Source: Deltaproteobacteria bacterium | Lineage (GTDB): Bacteria > Desulfobacterota > Syntrophia > Syntrophales > UBA2210 | NCBI GenBank assembly: GCA_016935935.1 | Contig: JAFGPZ010000098.1 | Coordinates: 1-35,332 of the forward strand | Reading direction: 5' to 3' | DNA: 35,332 nt | Part shown: in pieces, positions 1 through 8,954 of the stretch | How positions within the stretch are numbered: position 1 is the first letter of the stretch | How the letters are laid out: every line of letters begins with the position of its first letter | The notes under the pieces: model-generated | What the model was told of the DNA's origin: nothing | Databases searched by the model: none | The model's input: only the letters and a program-made list of their open reading frames with translations | Program-made: the position numbers and the translations under genes

Positions 1-335
1 ACTTTCTTGATTTGTCTCTGTTGAGAACTTCACTTACAATTACAAGAAGCTCATGATCTTCTCTATCGAAAAGGATCTTCTCTATCCCCTTTTTCACATC
101 TTAACACCCCAATTACTCAACTATTATTCATTACTATTAACAAGTCCGAATACAAATATAATTTCGGGGCCAATGCGGTCTTCTTTCGCATTGGTGTCCA
201 GTATTGACATCAGGGGTCACTCAAGAGTTACACTCTCCAGATGCTGTCGAAGGGATACATTAGTAATACCAAAGTAATACCAAGGCCTCGTTTCCATGTG
301 TGTGCATATTGAAAGCGGGATCTTGTCCCATAAGC
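1..335. other. Non-coding left edge with short direct repeats
   Basis: No convincing gene is seen. A 13-bp sequence (GATCTTCTCTATC) occurs twice, at 55-67 and 74-86, and an 11-bp unit (AGTAATACCAA) is exactly duplicated in tandem at 262-283. The region lies downstream of the ABC ATPase gene. A short GGGA/TCCC stem near its end lacks a T-run, so I do not call a terminator. Confidence 0.5.
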
Positions 336-1451
336 CTATGTGTCGGCAGATACCGACTCCCGTTTTTTCAAGACATGTACATTTCGGGATATTGTCACTT
401 CAACTTTGTCCTTTTCCCTTAGAGTCACATGGTCTCTGGGGTCATGGATATCAACTATGATTTCCCTGTCGCCCAGCATTACGTGACATTTCGCAAGGGC
501 CCCCGTATATATATACCGCCTCAGTGTGCCCTGGATCACGTTCTGTTTGACCGTTCCGTTGGATGGCGCGATCTGTATCGTTTCCGGTCTGATGACGAGC
601 AACACCTCATCCCCAGAGGCAAATTCAGCCTGCCCGATATCCAATTCAAGCTTGCCGTATTCAGTTGATACAACAGCGGCTTCAGTTTCCCGATTGATGC
701 TGTCGATTTTTGCTTCGAGGAAATTGACGTAGCCGACAAAACTCGCAATGAATTCATTGACGGGATGATCGTATATCTCAATGGGAGTACCAATCTGCTG
801 TATGTCCCCATCTGAGAGTACAACGATCTTGTCGGATATGGCCATTGCCTCAAACTGGTCATGTGTGACAAAGACGGTGGTAATGTGCAGTTCCGTCTGA
901 AGTCTCCTGATTTCATCACGCATGAGAATCCTCAGGTTCGCGTCAAGGTTAGATATTGGTTCATCCAGGAGGAGGACTTTTGGCGAATAGGCAAGGGCAC
1001 GTGCAAAGGCTACACGCTGCTGCTGACCGCCGCTCATTTTATCGACCATCCTGTCCTTGAATCCCTCAAGTTGAACCAGCGTGAGGAGTTCATCGACGCG
1101 TTCCTGAATCTTTTCTTTTTTCCATTTCTTGATCTTCAGACCATAGGCAAGATTTTCACCTACCGTCAGGTGAGGAAAGAGGGCATAGTTCTGGAAACAT
1201 ATACGTGTGTCACGCAAATTAGGAGGGAGATGACCGATACTCCTTCCATCAAGAATGACCTCGCCGGAATCCTGTTCAGTGAATCCTCCGATGATGCGCA
1301 GAAGGGTGGTCTTCCCGCATCCGCTGGGTCCCACGAAAGTTACCAACTCACCCTTATTCACCTCGATGGAAATGCCGTTCAGGACCTTATTTTTACCGAA
1401 GGATTTGTGTATGTCTTTTAAGATCAGAATTGGTTGTTCATTCGTGTCCAT
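336..1451 (-). CDS. ABC transporter ATP-binding protein, PotA/FbpC/PhnT type
   Basis: This is the ATPase of the binding-protein-dependent importer encoded by the next two genes upstream; it powers uptake at the inner face of the cytoplasmic membrane. Seen in the 371-residue protein: Walker A GPSGCGKTT near residue 40, a Q-loop (CFQNYALFP), the signature MSGGQQQRV, Walker B LLLDEP followed by the D-loop SNLD, and the switch histidine in FVTHDQ. A C-terminal region of about 130 residues fits a TOBE-type regulatory domain. The start is one base after the permease stop and its GGGGGGAG ribosome site lies inside the permease end, so the two are translationally coupled. Family members serve iron(III), spermidine, thiosulfate or phosphonate systems. 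The nearby phnW makes an aminophosphonate the likely substrate, by context only. Confidence 0.9.
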   Translation of the reverse strand: MDTNEQPILILKDIHKSFGKNKVLNGISIEVNKGELVTFVGPSGCGKTTLLRIIGGFTEQDSGEVILDGRSIGHLPPNLRDTRICFQNYALFPHLTVGENLAYGLKIKKWKKEKIQERVDELLTLVQLEGFKDRMVDKMSGGQQQRVAFARALAYSPKVLLLDEPISNLDANLRILMRDEIRRLQTELHITTVFVTHDQFEAMAISDKIVVLSDGDIQQIGTPIEIYDHPVNEFIASFVGYVNFLEAKIDSINRETEAAVVSTEYGKLELDIGQAEFASGDEVLLVIRPETIQIAPSNGTVKQNVIQGTLRRYIYTGALAKCHVMLGDREIIVDIHDPRDHVTLREKDKVEVTISRNVHVLKKRESVSADT

Positions 1452-1452
1452 A

Positions 1453-3144
1453 TTATGCGGCTCCCCCCTTCGGTTTTATATCAAGATTTGTAAATTTTGT
1501 TAACAGATTGAGTGTAATCATACAGATGATAACCACCATTATCATCTTCAAGGTCGTGGCCGACGCAAGCCCTATTTTTCCATATACCGCGGCATCAAAA
1601 ATAGTCACCGCCGCAAGTTCGTAGCCTGGGCTGACAAGAAATACAACTGCACTGAGAGATACCATCGTGGTCATGAAGGTATAGATAAAGCCCGCGATAA
1701 AGGCGGGAAACATAATGGGAAGAACTATTCTTCTGAATGTTGTGAGGAAAGTTGCCCCCATATCCCACGAAGCTTCCTCTATTTCGATATTAATCTGATG
1801 AAGTTTAGTTATTCCAGCTTCGACGCCGACTGCAAGAAAGCGGAACACGCAGTTAAGGGCCAGTATCATGATTCCTCCCGTAAGTTTTATGGGAGGTGCC
1901 GCGAAGGCTATGAGGTAGCCGACGCCTATGACGGTACCGGGAAGGGCAAACCCGGAAAGGGCTATCATCTCTATGAAATTCCTCCCGAAGAATTTTCCAC
2001 GCACTATAACATAGGCGAGAAGCGTGCCGATGATGCCACCAATCAGCGCCGCGATGAACGACACCTTTATGCTGTTCCAGATTGCCAGGTTGGAACGGAA
2101 ATCCAGCATGTGTTTCATCACAAATTCATTTCTGACACCCAAAATATTGACAAACGAGGCCGCTACAACAACAGCAAAACAAATAAAAATGGTGAAGCCG
2201 AAGACAAAGGTGACTGTGATAAAGGGTATTTTCACTAAGAGGCTCATCTTTCTCGGTTCCGAGGCGATGGGTTTTCCCTCGATGGTAGTAAATTTCTTGC
2301 CCGAGAGCAAATAATTATGGACCACAAAAATCATGATGCATGGCATGATCAACATGACGGAAAGGACACTGCCCATACTGAAATCGGCTTCTCCTGTTAT
2401 CATTGTGTAGGTGTCGGGAGCCAGAAAGGGTACCCTGCCTCCAAGAACGGCGGCATTACCGAATTCGGCTATGGTCATGACAAAAACGAGAAGGGCTGCC
2501 TTGAGCAGTCCGGGGGTGAGCAGTGGGAGCGTAACAGTCCTTATGATGGTTCCCTCCGTGGCGCCCATGTCGTAGGCACTTTCCTCAAGGTTCGGATTCA
2601 GCGATTTGATGTTATTTTCGAGCATCAGAAACGCCAAAGGTATAAAAGCGAGTGTCTGAGCTATGACAACTCCGTCGAAGCCGTATATCTCCCAGTTAAT
2701 GCCGAAAGTTTTGGTGACTAAGCCGACACGCCCGAAAAGAATAATAAGAGAGAGGGCAAAGAGATAGGGAGGCGCGATCAGCGGTATCATCGCTACTATC
2801 TTGAGGGGTTTACGCAGAGCCATGGGGCCGCGCGTCGTCATATAGGCGAAACAGAAACCAACACTCACGCATATTAAGGTATTAATCAAACCGAGCAACA
2901 AAGTATTATACATAGATTGAAAAAAATAGGCATGTGTGAAAAAATTCTTGTAGTGCGCGAGGGTAAACCCTTCGGGACTCTGAAAGCTTTTTACCAGGAC
3001 TGCGAATATGGGATAGAGAAGAAAGAAGGCAAGCAACAGAAATAGTAACAATGCCAGGATGTGGATAAATTTTGCGTTGAAAAAATCTTTGATACGTTCC
3101 CATCCTGTCAGCTGAGCATGGTACGGTGTTGCCCTTATAGCCAT
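1453..3144 (-). CDS. ABC transporter permease, two fused permease domains (FbpB-like)
   Basis: This is the membrane channel of the importer. The 563-residue protein has about twelve hydrophobic segments and two copies of the ATPase-contacting EAA loop: EESAYDMGAT in the first half and EEASWDMGAT in the second. It is therefore a tandem fusion of two BPD_transp_1 domains, as in FbpB-type iron and some phosphonate systems, whereas classical PhnU and PhnV are separate proteins. The start ATG has a GGGGAGAAAG ribosome site. It lies between the binding protein (54-base gap) and the ATPase (1-base gap), which makes one operon. Substrate is inferred from context as AEP or a related phosphonate. Confidence 0.9.
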   Translation of the reverse strand: MAIRATPYHAQLTGWERIKDFFNAKFIHILALLLFLLLAFFLLYPIFAVLVKSFQSPEGFTLAHYKNFFTHAYFFQSMYNTLLLGLINTLICVSVGFCFAYMTTRGPMALRKPLKIVAMIPLIAPPYLFALSLIILFGRVGLVTKTFGINWEIYGFDGVVIAQTLAFIPLAFLMLENNIKSLNPNLEESAYDMGATEGTIIRTVTLPLLTPGLLKAALLVFVMTIAEFGNAAVLGGRVPFLAPDTYTMITGEADFSMGSVLSVMLIMPCIMIFVVHNYLLSGKKFTTIEGKPIASEPRKMSLLVKIPFITVTFVFGFTIFICFAVVVAASFVNILGVRNEFVMKHMLDFRSNLAIWNSIKVSFIAALIGGIIGTLLAYVIVRGKFFGRNFIEMIALSGFALPGTVIGVGYLIAFAAPPIKLTGGIMILALNCVFRFLAVGVEAGITKLHQINIEIEEASWDMGATFLTTFRRIVLPIMFPAFIAGFIYTFMTTMVSLSAVVFLVSPGYELAAVTIFDAAVYGKIGLASATTLKMIMVVIICMITLNLLTKFTNLDIKPKGGAA

Positions 3145-3198
3145 CTTTCTCCCCTTTGTGCCGAAGTTGCCAATGAACCGCTCATATTGAAATGACGG

Positions 3199-4200
3199 TT
3201 ACTTGAAAGTGGTTCTGAACTTTGATTTCCAGATATCGTTATTCTTGGGCCTTTCCTCCGCTGCCTTTCCGAGGTCCAGATCGATATATTTTGGCGTTTT
3301 TGCTCCGTAGAGTTTATTTGACGCCGGACGTGGGGTCATGTAGCCTATTTCTGCCATAATGTCACTCAATTCCTGGTCTCCAAGCGCATCGATTACCTTC
3401 TGGCATAGACTTAATTTATTACCCTTAGTTGTGCTGAAAATAAACGCGAAGGTTCCATCATAGCCGATACCCTCTTTTGGCACACCCCAGATGAGCGGAT
3501 AGCCCTGGTCTATCCTGTTTTTGACGTTTTCATCGGATGTGATACCCAGCAGGAATTCACCACGACCAACCAGGTCTGTTGGAGCATTGCCGCTTCTTGT
3601 GTAGTGATGGATGTTTTTGTCAAGTTTTTCCATAAAATCCCACCCACCCTTATCGCCATATAGAGCGAGGAAGGAAAAGCGTATCATGTTGGCCGTTCCC
3701 GAGCTGAGGGGCGACGCCATTACGATCTCACCCTTCCACTTTGGATCCAGCAGTTCCTGCCAGCTTCCGGGAAGCGCGTATCCCTTTTTAGCGAGGGCGT
3801 CTTTATTGCCCACAAGAACAAAGGAAAAATTGGAGATATTGAACCAGTATCCTTCAGGATCGACGAACACTTTATCCACGCCTTTCCAGTTGGGAGATTT
3901 GTAAGGTGCCGACCACTTGTTCTTCTTTGCCATGAAGGTCAGAGGAGACCCGACACCGAGGCACATATCAGCGTTAAAATTGGGGGCTTCTGCCTTCACC
4001 TTGGCTTCGATTTCGCCGAATGACTGAAAGGTCTGGTTAATGTGTATTCCTGTTTTCTTTTTGATGTACTTCACAACGGTTATGTTGTTGTCGGGAGACA
4101 TTCCCATGTAGGCCGTTATTTCATCGGCGGCAAAAACGCTTCCGCCCACTAACATAACGGAAAAAATAACCAGAATTCCCATAGACAATTTTGTTTTCAT
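3199..4200 (-). CDS. Periplasmic substrate-binding protein, FbpA/PhnS-like (candidate aminophosphonate binder)
   Basis: This captures the ligand in the periplasm and delivers it to the permease. The N-terminus is a signal peptide (Lys-rich start, hydrophobic core, probable cleavage after VFA at residues 22-24). The rest resembles the FbpA/Fe3+-type class, with a PLSSGTANM segment and a SGNAPTDLVGRGE segment typical of anion-binding relatives. Ferric-binding FbpA proteins use an adjacent Tyr-Tyr pair near the C-terminus; no YY pair occurs anywhere here, which argues against iron. Together with phnW about 5 kb away, an AEP-type phosphonate is the best guess. The start has a strong AAAGGAGGAACAGT ribosome site. 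It could still bind another small anion. Confidence 0.82.
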   Translation of the reverse strand: MKTKLSMGILVIFSVMLVGGSVFAADEITAYMGMSPDNNITVVKYIKKKTGIHINQTFQSFGEIEAKVKAEAPNFNADMCLGVGSPLTFMAKKNKWSAPYKSPNWKGVDKVFVDPEGYWFNISNFSFVLVGNKDALAKKGYALPGSWQELLDPKWKGEIVMASPLSSGTANMIRFSFLALYGDKGGWDFMEKLDKNIHHYTRSGNAPTDLVGRGEFLLGITSDENVKNRIDQGYPLIWGVPKEGIGYDGTFAFIFSTTKGNKLSLCQKVIDALGDQELSDIMAEIGYMTPRPASNKLYGAKTPKYIDLDLGKAAEERPKNNDIWKSKFRTTFK

Positions 4201-4543
4201 ACTGTTCCTCCTTTTGAGTGATCTTTGTTATCAGTTAAACAAAGTGCTGTCGGTTGACTACTCACCCCCTTTCATTCAGAAAAGCTGTGAAATAAATTGC
4301 CGGCGCTTCCCGCCCTGCCTCTGGCAGGATCAGACAGCGTATACAAACACGGATTTCCAATTACTGTAAAGAGCTGCAATATTATAAAGTGAATGCCTGT
4401 CGGTAGGTTCCGTGTGTTGAGCAACAATCATAACTTCAGCTTACCCGGGATACGGGAAAACTACCATAGACTTTATGACATTGTAAAGACGAAAATGGTG
4501 CTCCAAATTGTCCGAAATCCCGCCGCCGAACCCCTGTTAATGC
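4201..4543. other. 343-bp intergenic region ahead of the ABC importer operon
   Basis: No gene is seen. It must hold the leader of the importer operon. On the minus strand there is a perfect TATAAT (complement at 4380-4385) but no acceptable -35 at the usual spacing, so I do not call a promoter. A small hairpin with CCTGCC/GGCAGG arms and a 3-base loop lies at 4314-4328 without a T-run. Confidence 0.4.
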
Positions 4544-5704
4544 TTACAATTCGTTGATTAACTCATGTATATATATCTGACGTTTTTTCAGTTCGGAAAA
4601 GACATCCTCCGGATCAAAGGCGAATTCAGGGATTATAGCGCCCGTTCCGTGAGACCTGCCCTGAGCGATCAGTTGGACTCCGATGGACATGGGGATGCCC
4701 ACACATCTCGTATAAGCCCTAAGTTCCCCCCACCCCTCGACGGAACCGTCAGACGAAGGGTGAGTATGAGTCAGGATATGCCTGTATTTTTTATCAGCTT
4801 TTGTCCCGACAACTTCGACATGTAAGGCATATCCGTACAGATCTGTGGTCTGACCCTCGGGAGACTGCTGGAGATAAGACCCGATGGCATCCATGATGCC
4901 TACTTCAGTGCCGCCAGCCTGTATCCTGTCGTTTCTCATAAAACCCCATTCGTAGAGAGCTTTTATTAGCGACATATTCGCGGGAGGCCAGGTCCCTCGA
5001 ACCTCTATAAGCTCTATGCCCTTATCTTTCAGATATTCATAGGCTGTTTTCGTCTCAGAGTGGGGGATAATCCACTGCGGATGAGTCCCGTATGGTTGGG
5101 GCAGTTCAATGTCCCGCTGCCGCGAGAAGGGGGGAACCTGTATGAACTTTCCCTTTTCAAAGACCACCCTGCCCGGAAGATCCGGATCATATTCATATGT
5201 TGTAGTTTCAGTTATGGAAGGCGAGAAGGCGATTGGCCGGAATGCCCCGTGACTTACACGGACGATTTCAACTGTGTCGAGCCTGTCAGCGGCGTGTTTA
5301 ACCATCATATCGGTAGTTCCGGGTGTCATGCCGAATCCCGGAACGTGTATCTTCTCATGTTTTTTGAATATGTCATTGTACTTATATTCTTCTCCGAACC
5401 CGTTAAGATTGATTCCGCTGCAACCGGCATGCGCGATACATTCGGTGGTACGATCATTCAGTGTTATCGTCGTTCCGTCCATAACGATGTCATATTCTTC
5501 AAGGATATTTATTGTATTTTCCTTTTCGAGGACATTTACCCTTACGAAATCCACACGATCGTCATTAATCTCCTTTACAAGAGCACGTCCGGCATCTTCA
5601 TTGTAATCGCCTATGGTAATTTTTTCGAAGTCTGAGAATTCCACGAGATCCCGGGCCGCTTCACCGCAGATCTTTCCCGCTCCGCCAAGACATAACACCT
5701 TCAT
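4544..5704 (-). CDS. Saccharopine-dehydrogenase-like NAD(P)-dependent oxidoreductase
   Basis: The 386-residue protein begins with a Rossmann dinucleotide-binding motif (LGGAGKICG at residues 6-14) and continues in the style of the saccharopine dehydrogenase/lysine-6-dehydrogenase superfamily, which oxidises or forms C-N bonds on amino acids. The gene is intact, with an AGAGGAAG ribosome site before its ATG. It sits between the AEP importer and the PLP enzymes. A role in amine chemistry of the imported phosphonate, such as oxidative deamination or opine-type handling of the amino group, is plausible but unproven. A housekeeping lysine or carboxynorspermidine role is less likely in this setting. 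The exact substrate cannot be read from sequence. Confidence 0.75.
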   Translation of the reverse strand: MKVLCLGGAGKICGEAARDLVEFSDFEKITIGDYNEDAGRALVKEINDDRVDFVRVNVLEKENTINILEEYDIVMDGTTITLNDRTTECIAHAGCSGINLNGFGEEYKYNDIFKKHEKIHVPGFGMTPGTTDMMVKHAADRLDTVEIVRVSHGAFRPIAFSPSITETTTYEYDPDLPGRVVFEKGKFIQVPPFSRQRDIELPQPYGTHPQWIIPHSETKTAYEYLKDKGIELIEVRGTWPPANMSLIKALYEWGFMRNDRIQAGGTEVGIMDAIGSYLQQSPEGQTTDLYGYALHVEVVGTKADKKYRHILTHTHPSSDGSVEGWGELRAYTRCVGIPMSIGVQLIAQGRSHGTGAIIPEFAFDPEDVFSELKKRQIYIHELINEL

Positions 5705-5769
5705 ACGGTACTTCCTCTATTTTTTTATACATAATCTAAATTCAGGCATTCTAAGGCTCTCGAAACAAT

Positions 5770-5775
5770 ATTATA
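5770..5775 (-). promoter_or_regulatory. Possible -10 element upstream of the saccharopine-dehydrogenase-like gene
   Basis: A perfect minus-strand TATAAT (plus-strand ATTATA) lies about 65 bases upstream of the ATG in the AT-rich 223-bp gap between the two genes. No good -35 is present at 16-18 bases, so this is a weak call. The rest of the gap (5705-5927) holds nothing else I recognise. Confidence 0.25.
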
Positions 5776-5927
5776 TTACAGCGAACAGATCAACAAACTA
5801 ATTATATGCGTTATTATAACCTTAGATTATGATTCGTCGTATGTTTATTGAGAGTGAAAAGCTCTTTCAGAAAGCGCGAAGCCCATATGGATATAAGACA
5901 TTCTGTAATTATGACGATGCATTTCTA

Positions 5928-7298
5928 TCAGTAAACTGCTCCCTGTTCAACTTCACCGATTGTTTCATCAAGGATGTCGAGCGCTTTATCCATCTCATCC
6001 TTTGTTATGACAAGGGCCGGCCTCAGGGTTATGATATTCCCCTCTATCGTCTTGAAGGAAAGTCCCTTTTCGAGGCATCTGAACATGATGATTTCCGCTT
6101 CAATGACGGCTCGTTTTCTGGTTTTGCTATCTGTTACAAGGTCGATTCCTATATGAAGTCCAACTCCCCTTACGTCTCCAATTAAGGGATGTCTTTGCTT
6201 CATCTCACGGAGTCGATCCATAGTGTAGGTTCCGAGTTCCGCCGCGTGAGCGCAGAGATTGTTTTTTTCTATAAACTCGATCTCAGCGATAGCTGCTGCG
6301 CAGCATAAGGCGTTTTTTTCATGTGTGTAATGACCTATTGAACGGTGCCTCAGTGTGTTATGTTCCTCTCTGGCGATAATACCGGCGAAGGGAAGCAGCC
6401 CGCCTCCCATAGACTTTCCCAGTACGAGAATATCCGGAGTGAGGTAATGTTCGCAGGCAAACATCTTTCCCGTTCTTCCGAACCCCTCGATTATTTCGTC
6501 GAAAATAAGCAGGGCTCCGTATTTCTCGCACAGATCTTTAACACCCTCCCAGAAATTCTTCCCCGGTACCGCCGGTTTTGCCGAAATAGGTTCACCGATA
6601 ACCGCTGCCATTTCAGGCTCCCGTCTGAGCACAAACTCGATCTGTCGGAGACACTCGGCGTCAACATCTGATTCATCCGTATATCTCCAAGGATTACGGT
6701 AATAATTGGGAAACTCTACATGAAAAGCCCCCGGTACCATGGGGCCTAGACCTCCGTGAAAATGCTCTTCGCCTCCGACACTGGCCGAGGCAATTCCGGC
6801 TCCGTGAAAAGAGTCCCAGAAAGAAATGGTCTTGAATCTTCCCGTCACCTGTTTGGCAAGCATCAGTGCCATCTCTATCGCTTCAGAGCCCCCCGGGCAA
6901 AAGAGAGATCTCGAGAGGCCCCGGGGAGTAATTTCCGAAAGCTTTTTTGCAAGGGATATCGCCGGTATGTTGGTATATCTCCTGGGGCTGAAAGTCATTT
7001 TGGCGTCCAGTTGTTTTTTCACAGCGGCTATAATTTCATTATTGTTAAAACCCGCGTTATGGACTCCATTGCCATGCATATCGATGTATCTCTTTCCATC
7101 GAGGTCTTCAATATATGCACCGTTAGCTCTTGACAGAATGTTCAGGACGGGCGTCGAGAGATTCTGATGGAGAAAATATCGGTTATCTTCCTCAAACCAT
7201 TTTTTTGCCCGGGCGGATAGATTCTTGTTCCAGTATTTCTCTCTGGCAGGTGTGGTGTTGCTGTCTCCCTGTTCTCTTTCCAAACGAGATTCCTGCAT
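5928..7298 (-). CDS. Class III PLP-dependent aminotransferase-fold enzyme, PbfA paralogue
   Basis: This is a 456-residue fold-type I PLP enzyme. Seen: the PLP-phosphate segment CPGGSEAIE, the cofactor Asp in FDEIIEGFGRTGK (about D267), the Schiff-base Lys in LVLGKSMGGG (about K295), and a GHYTHEKN segment shared with its neighbour. It is clearly a paralogue of the gene at 7420-8778 (same length, colinear motifs), but it lacks that protein's Cys cluster and has a DEIIEGFGRTG segment closer to ordinary transaminases than the neighbour's DEIPHALGRTG. The frame is open for 39 codons upstream; I chose the ATG at 7298 because it aligns with the paralogue's start. It may be a true aminotransferase or an ammonia-lyase for a different hydroxylated or substituted aminophosphonate. 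Confidence 0.85.
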   Translation of the reverse strand: MQESRLEREQGDSNTTPAREKYWNKNLSARAKKWFEEDNRYFLHQNLSTPVLNILSRANGAYIEDLDGKRYIDMHGNGVHNAGFNNNEIIAAVKKQLDAKMTFSPRRYTNIPAISLAKKLSEITPRGLSRSLFCPGGSEAIEMALMLAKQVTGRFKTISFWDSFHGAGIASASVGGEEHFHGGLGPMVPGAFHVEFPNYYRNPWRYTDESDVDAECLRQIEFVLRREPEMAAVIGEPISAKPAVPGKNFWEGVKDLCEKYGALLIFDEIIEGFGRTGKMFACEHYLTPDILVLGKSMGGGLLPFAGIIAREEHNTLRHRSIGHYTHEKNALCCAAAIAEIEFIEKNNLCAHAAELGTYTMDRLREMKQRHPLIGDVRGVGLHIGIDLVTDSKTRKRAVIEAEIIMFRCLEKGLSFKTIEGNIITLRPALVITKDEMDKALDILDETIGEVEQGAVY

Positions 7299-7419
7299 AA
7301 CTGTAAAATTCCATTGTTTATAGGCTAGTTTCCATGACAACGTATAACGTATAAGGAAGATGGACATCCCGAACGTGCTTTTCGACAAGAGTGTACTCCC
7401 TGGCGAAAAAAACAAGGCC

Positions 7420-8778
7420 TCAGAGATTTTCTTCCACTTCAGTCAGGCAGACATCGATTACATCGAGCGCTTTGTCCATCTCTTCCCGCGTAATTATAAG
7501 GGCCGGGGTGAGAGTTATGATATTCCCCATAGTCAGCTTGAAGCTCAGTCCCTTCGTCAGCGCTTTGTACATGACCTCTTCCGCCTCTTCGGAAGCCCGC
7601 TCACGTGTTGCCCGATCCTTCACCAGCTCTATTCCGAGGAACAGACCTGTTCCTCGGACATCACCTATGAGAGTGTGCCTTTCCATCATTTTCTCCATAC
7701 GAACAAGGGCGTATCGGCCCAGTTCGGAGGCGTGGGCCGCAAGATTATGCTTTTCTATATAATCAATCGTCGCCAGCGCCGCCGCGCATGCGACTGGATT
7801 CTTTTCATGGGTATAATGTCCCAATGCCCGATTTGCCGCAACGTCCAGATTCTCCCGGGCGATAAGCGCCGCCAGTGGAAATATTCCACCACCCAGTCCC
7901 TTGCCTATCACAACCATGTCCGGCAAAATATCGAAGTTCTCGAATGTAAACATCTTGCCCGTACGGCCCAGAGCGTGGGGGATCTCATCAAATATAAGCA
8001 GGGCGCCATGACGATCGCAGGCATCTCTCACTATTTTCCAGTATTCGGGTCTGGGGATGTAAGGTGTACTCCTTATTGGTTCGGCTATAACGGCTGAAAT
8101 ATCTCCCTCTTTTTCAAGTATATACTCGATGTACCGCGCACAGATAAGATTGCATTTATCGCAATCCGGGTAACCGAAGGCGCAGTGATACCCATCGGGG
8201 GGCGGGACATGCTCCGTGCCAGGCATAAGGGGACCGATGTCCCTGCGAAATATCGCTTCTCCTCCTATGGATATGGCGTCCAGTGACGCGCCATGAAAGG
8301 AGTCCCACATGGAGATTGTCTTGTGGCGGCCTGTCACCATTCGGGCCAGCTTTATGGCAATTCCTATTGCCTCGGTTCCTCCGGGACAGAGAAGTACCTT
8401 ATTTAAATTTCCCGGCGCGATTTCGCAGAGTTTTCCTGCCAGTTCAACGGCCACACTGTTTGTGTAGCGCCGAGTGCAGAAGGAGAGGTCTTCGAGCTGC
8501 CCTTTAACCGCCGCAACGACATCAGGGTTGGCAAAGCCCACCTGGTGGACATTGTTCCCGTGAAAATCCATATACCGCCGCCCCTGCATATCTTCGATAT
8601 ATACACCTTCGCATCGGGTCATTACGTTCAGGCAGGGAGTCGAAAGCGATTGACTTAGAAAATATCGAGCGTCTTCATCAAGGACACTGCGCGTCTCTTC
8701 ATTAAGGTTATCCTCCTGCCATTTATCCCTTTTGGGAGAAAGATTTATATCGCCCTCGGATCTCTCAAGTCTTTGCAT
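7420..8778 (-). CDS. pbfA: PbfA-like (R)-1-hydroxy-2-aminoethylphosphonate ammonia-lyase
   Basis: PbfA is a PLP enzyme of aminotransferase class III that eliminates ammonia from (R)-1-hydroxy-AEP to give phosphonoacetaldehyde, letting cells use hydroxylated AEP that PhnW cannot process. The 452-residue protein shows CPGGTEAIG, FDEIPHALGRTGK (about D264), the PLP Lys in VIGKGLGGG (about K293), the GHYTHEKNPVACAAA segment, and a Cys cluster C-x2-C-x3-C near residues 206-213. The N-terminal EGDINL and LSTPCLNV and the FHGNNVHQVGF segments agree with what I remember of PbfA. A ribosome site AGGGAAG precedes the ATG. The assignment leans on this resemblance and on phnW being the next gene upstream. 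The alternative is a generic class III transaminase. Confidence 0.72.
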   Translation of the reverse strand: MQRLERSEGDINLSPKRDKWQEDNLNEETRSVLDEDARYFLSQSLSTPCLNVMTRCEGVYIEDMQGRRYMDFHGNNVHQVGFANPDVVAAVKGQLEDLSFCTRRYTNSVAVELAGKLCEIAPGNLNKVLLCPGGTEAIGIAIKLARMVTGRHKTISMWDSFHGASLDAISIGGEAIFRRDIGPLMPGTEHVPPPDGYHCAFGYPDCDKCNLICARYIEYILEKEGDISAVIAEPIRSTPYIPRPEYWKIVRDACDRHGALLIFDEIPHALGRTGKMFTFENFDILPDMVVIGKGLGGGIFPLAALIARENLDVAANRALGHYTHEKNPVACAAALATIDYIEKHNLAAHASELGRYALVRMEKMMERHTLIGDVRGTGLFLGIELVKDRATRERASEEAEEVMYKALTKGLSFKLTMGNIITLTPALIITREEMDKALDVIDVCLTEVEENL

Positions 8779-8845
8779 ATTCGCACTTCCCTATGTAAAA
8801 ATATTTCCTCCTCGTATCACACCCCCTCGCTGTGGGCAATAGAAG

Positions 8846-8910
8846 CAGGAAATTACTGTCTTGATTTTTTTGTTCTGTTGATATACGCATCGATCTATTC
8901 AGGAAATTAC
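8846..8910. repeat. Two 11-bp direct repeats between phnW and pbfA
   Basis: CAGGAAATTAC occurs at 8846-8856 and again at 8900-8910, inside the 176-bp gap upstream of the pbfA-like gene. The 54-bp spacing is close to five helical turns, so both copies would lie on nearly the same face of the DNA. This could mark regulator binding sites, but with only two copies chance is possible. Confidence 0.4.
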
Positions 8911-8954
8911 CGAGGCGGAAAATACACTTTAAATATTAAGTCAGATAACCTACA

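Noticed and set aside
53..277. 74-codon open frame at the left edge
   Set aside because: No ribosome site and no family resemblance; it spans the short direct repeats.
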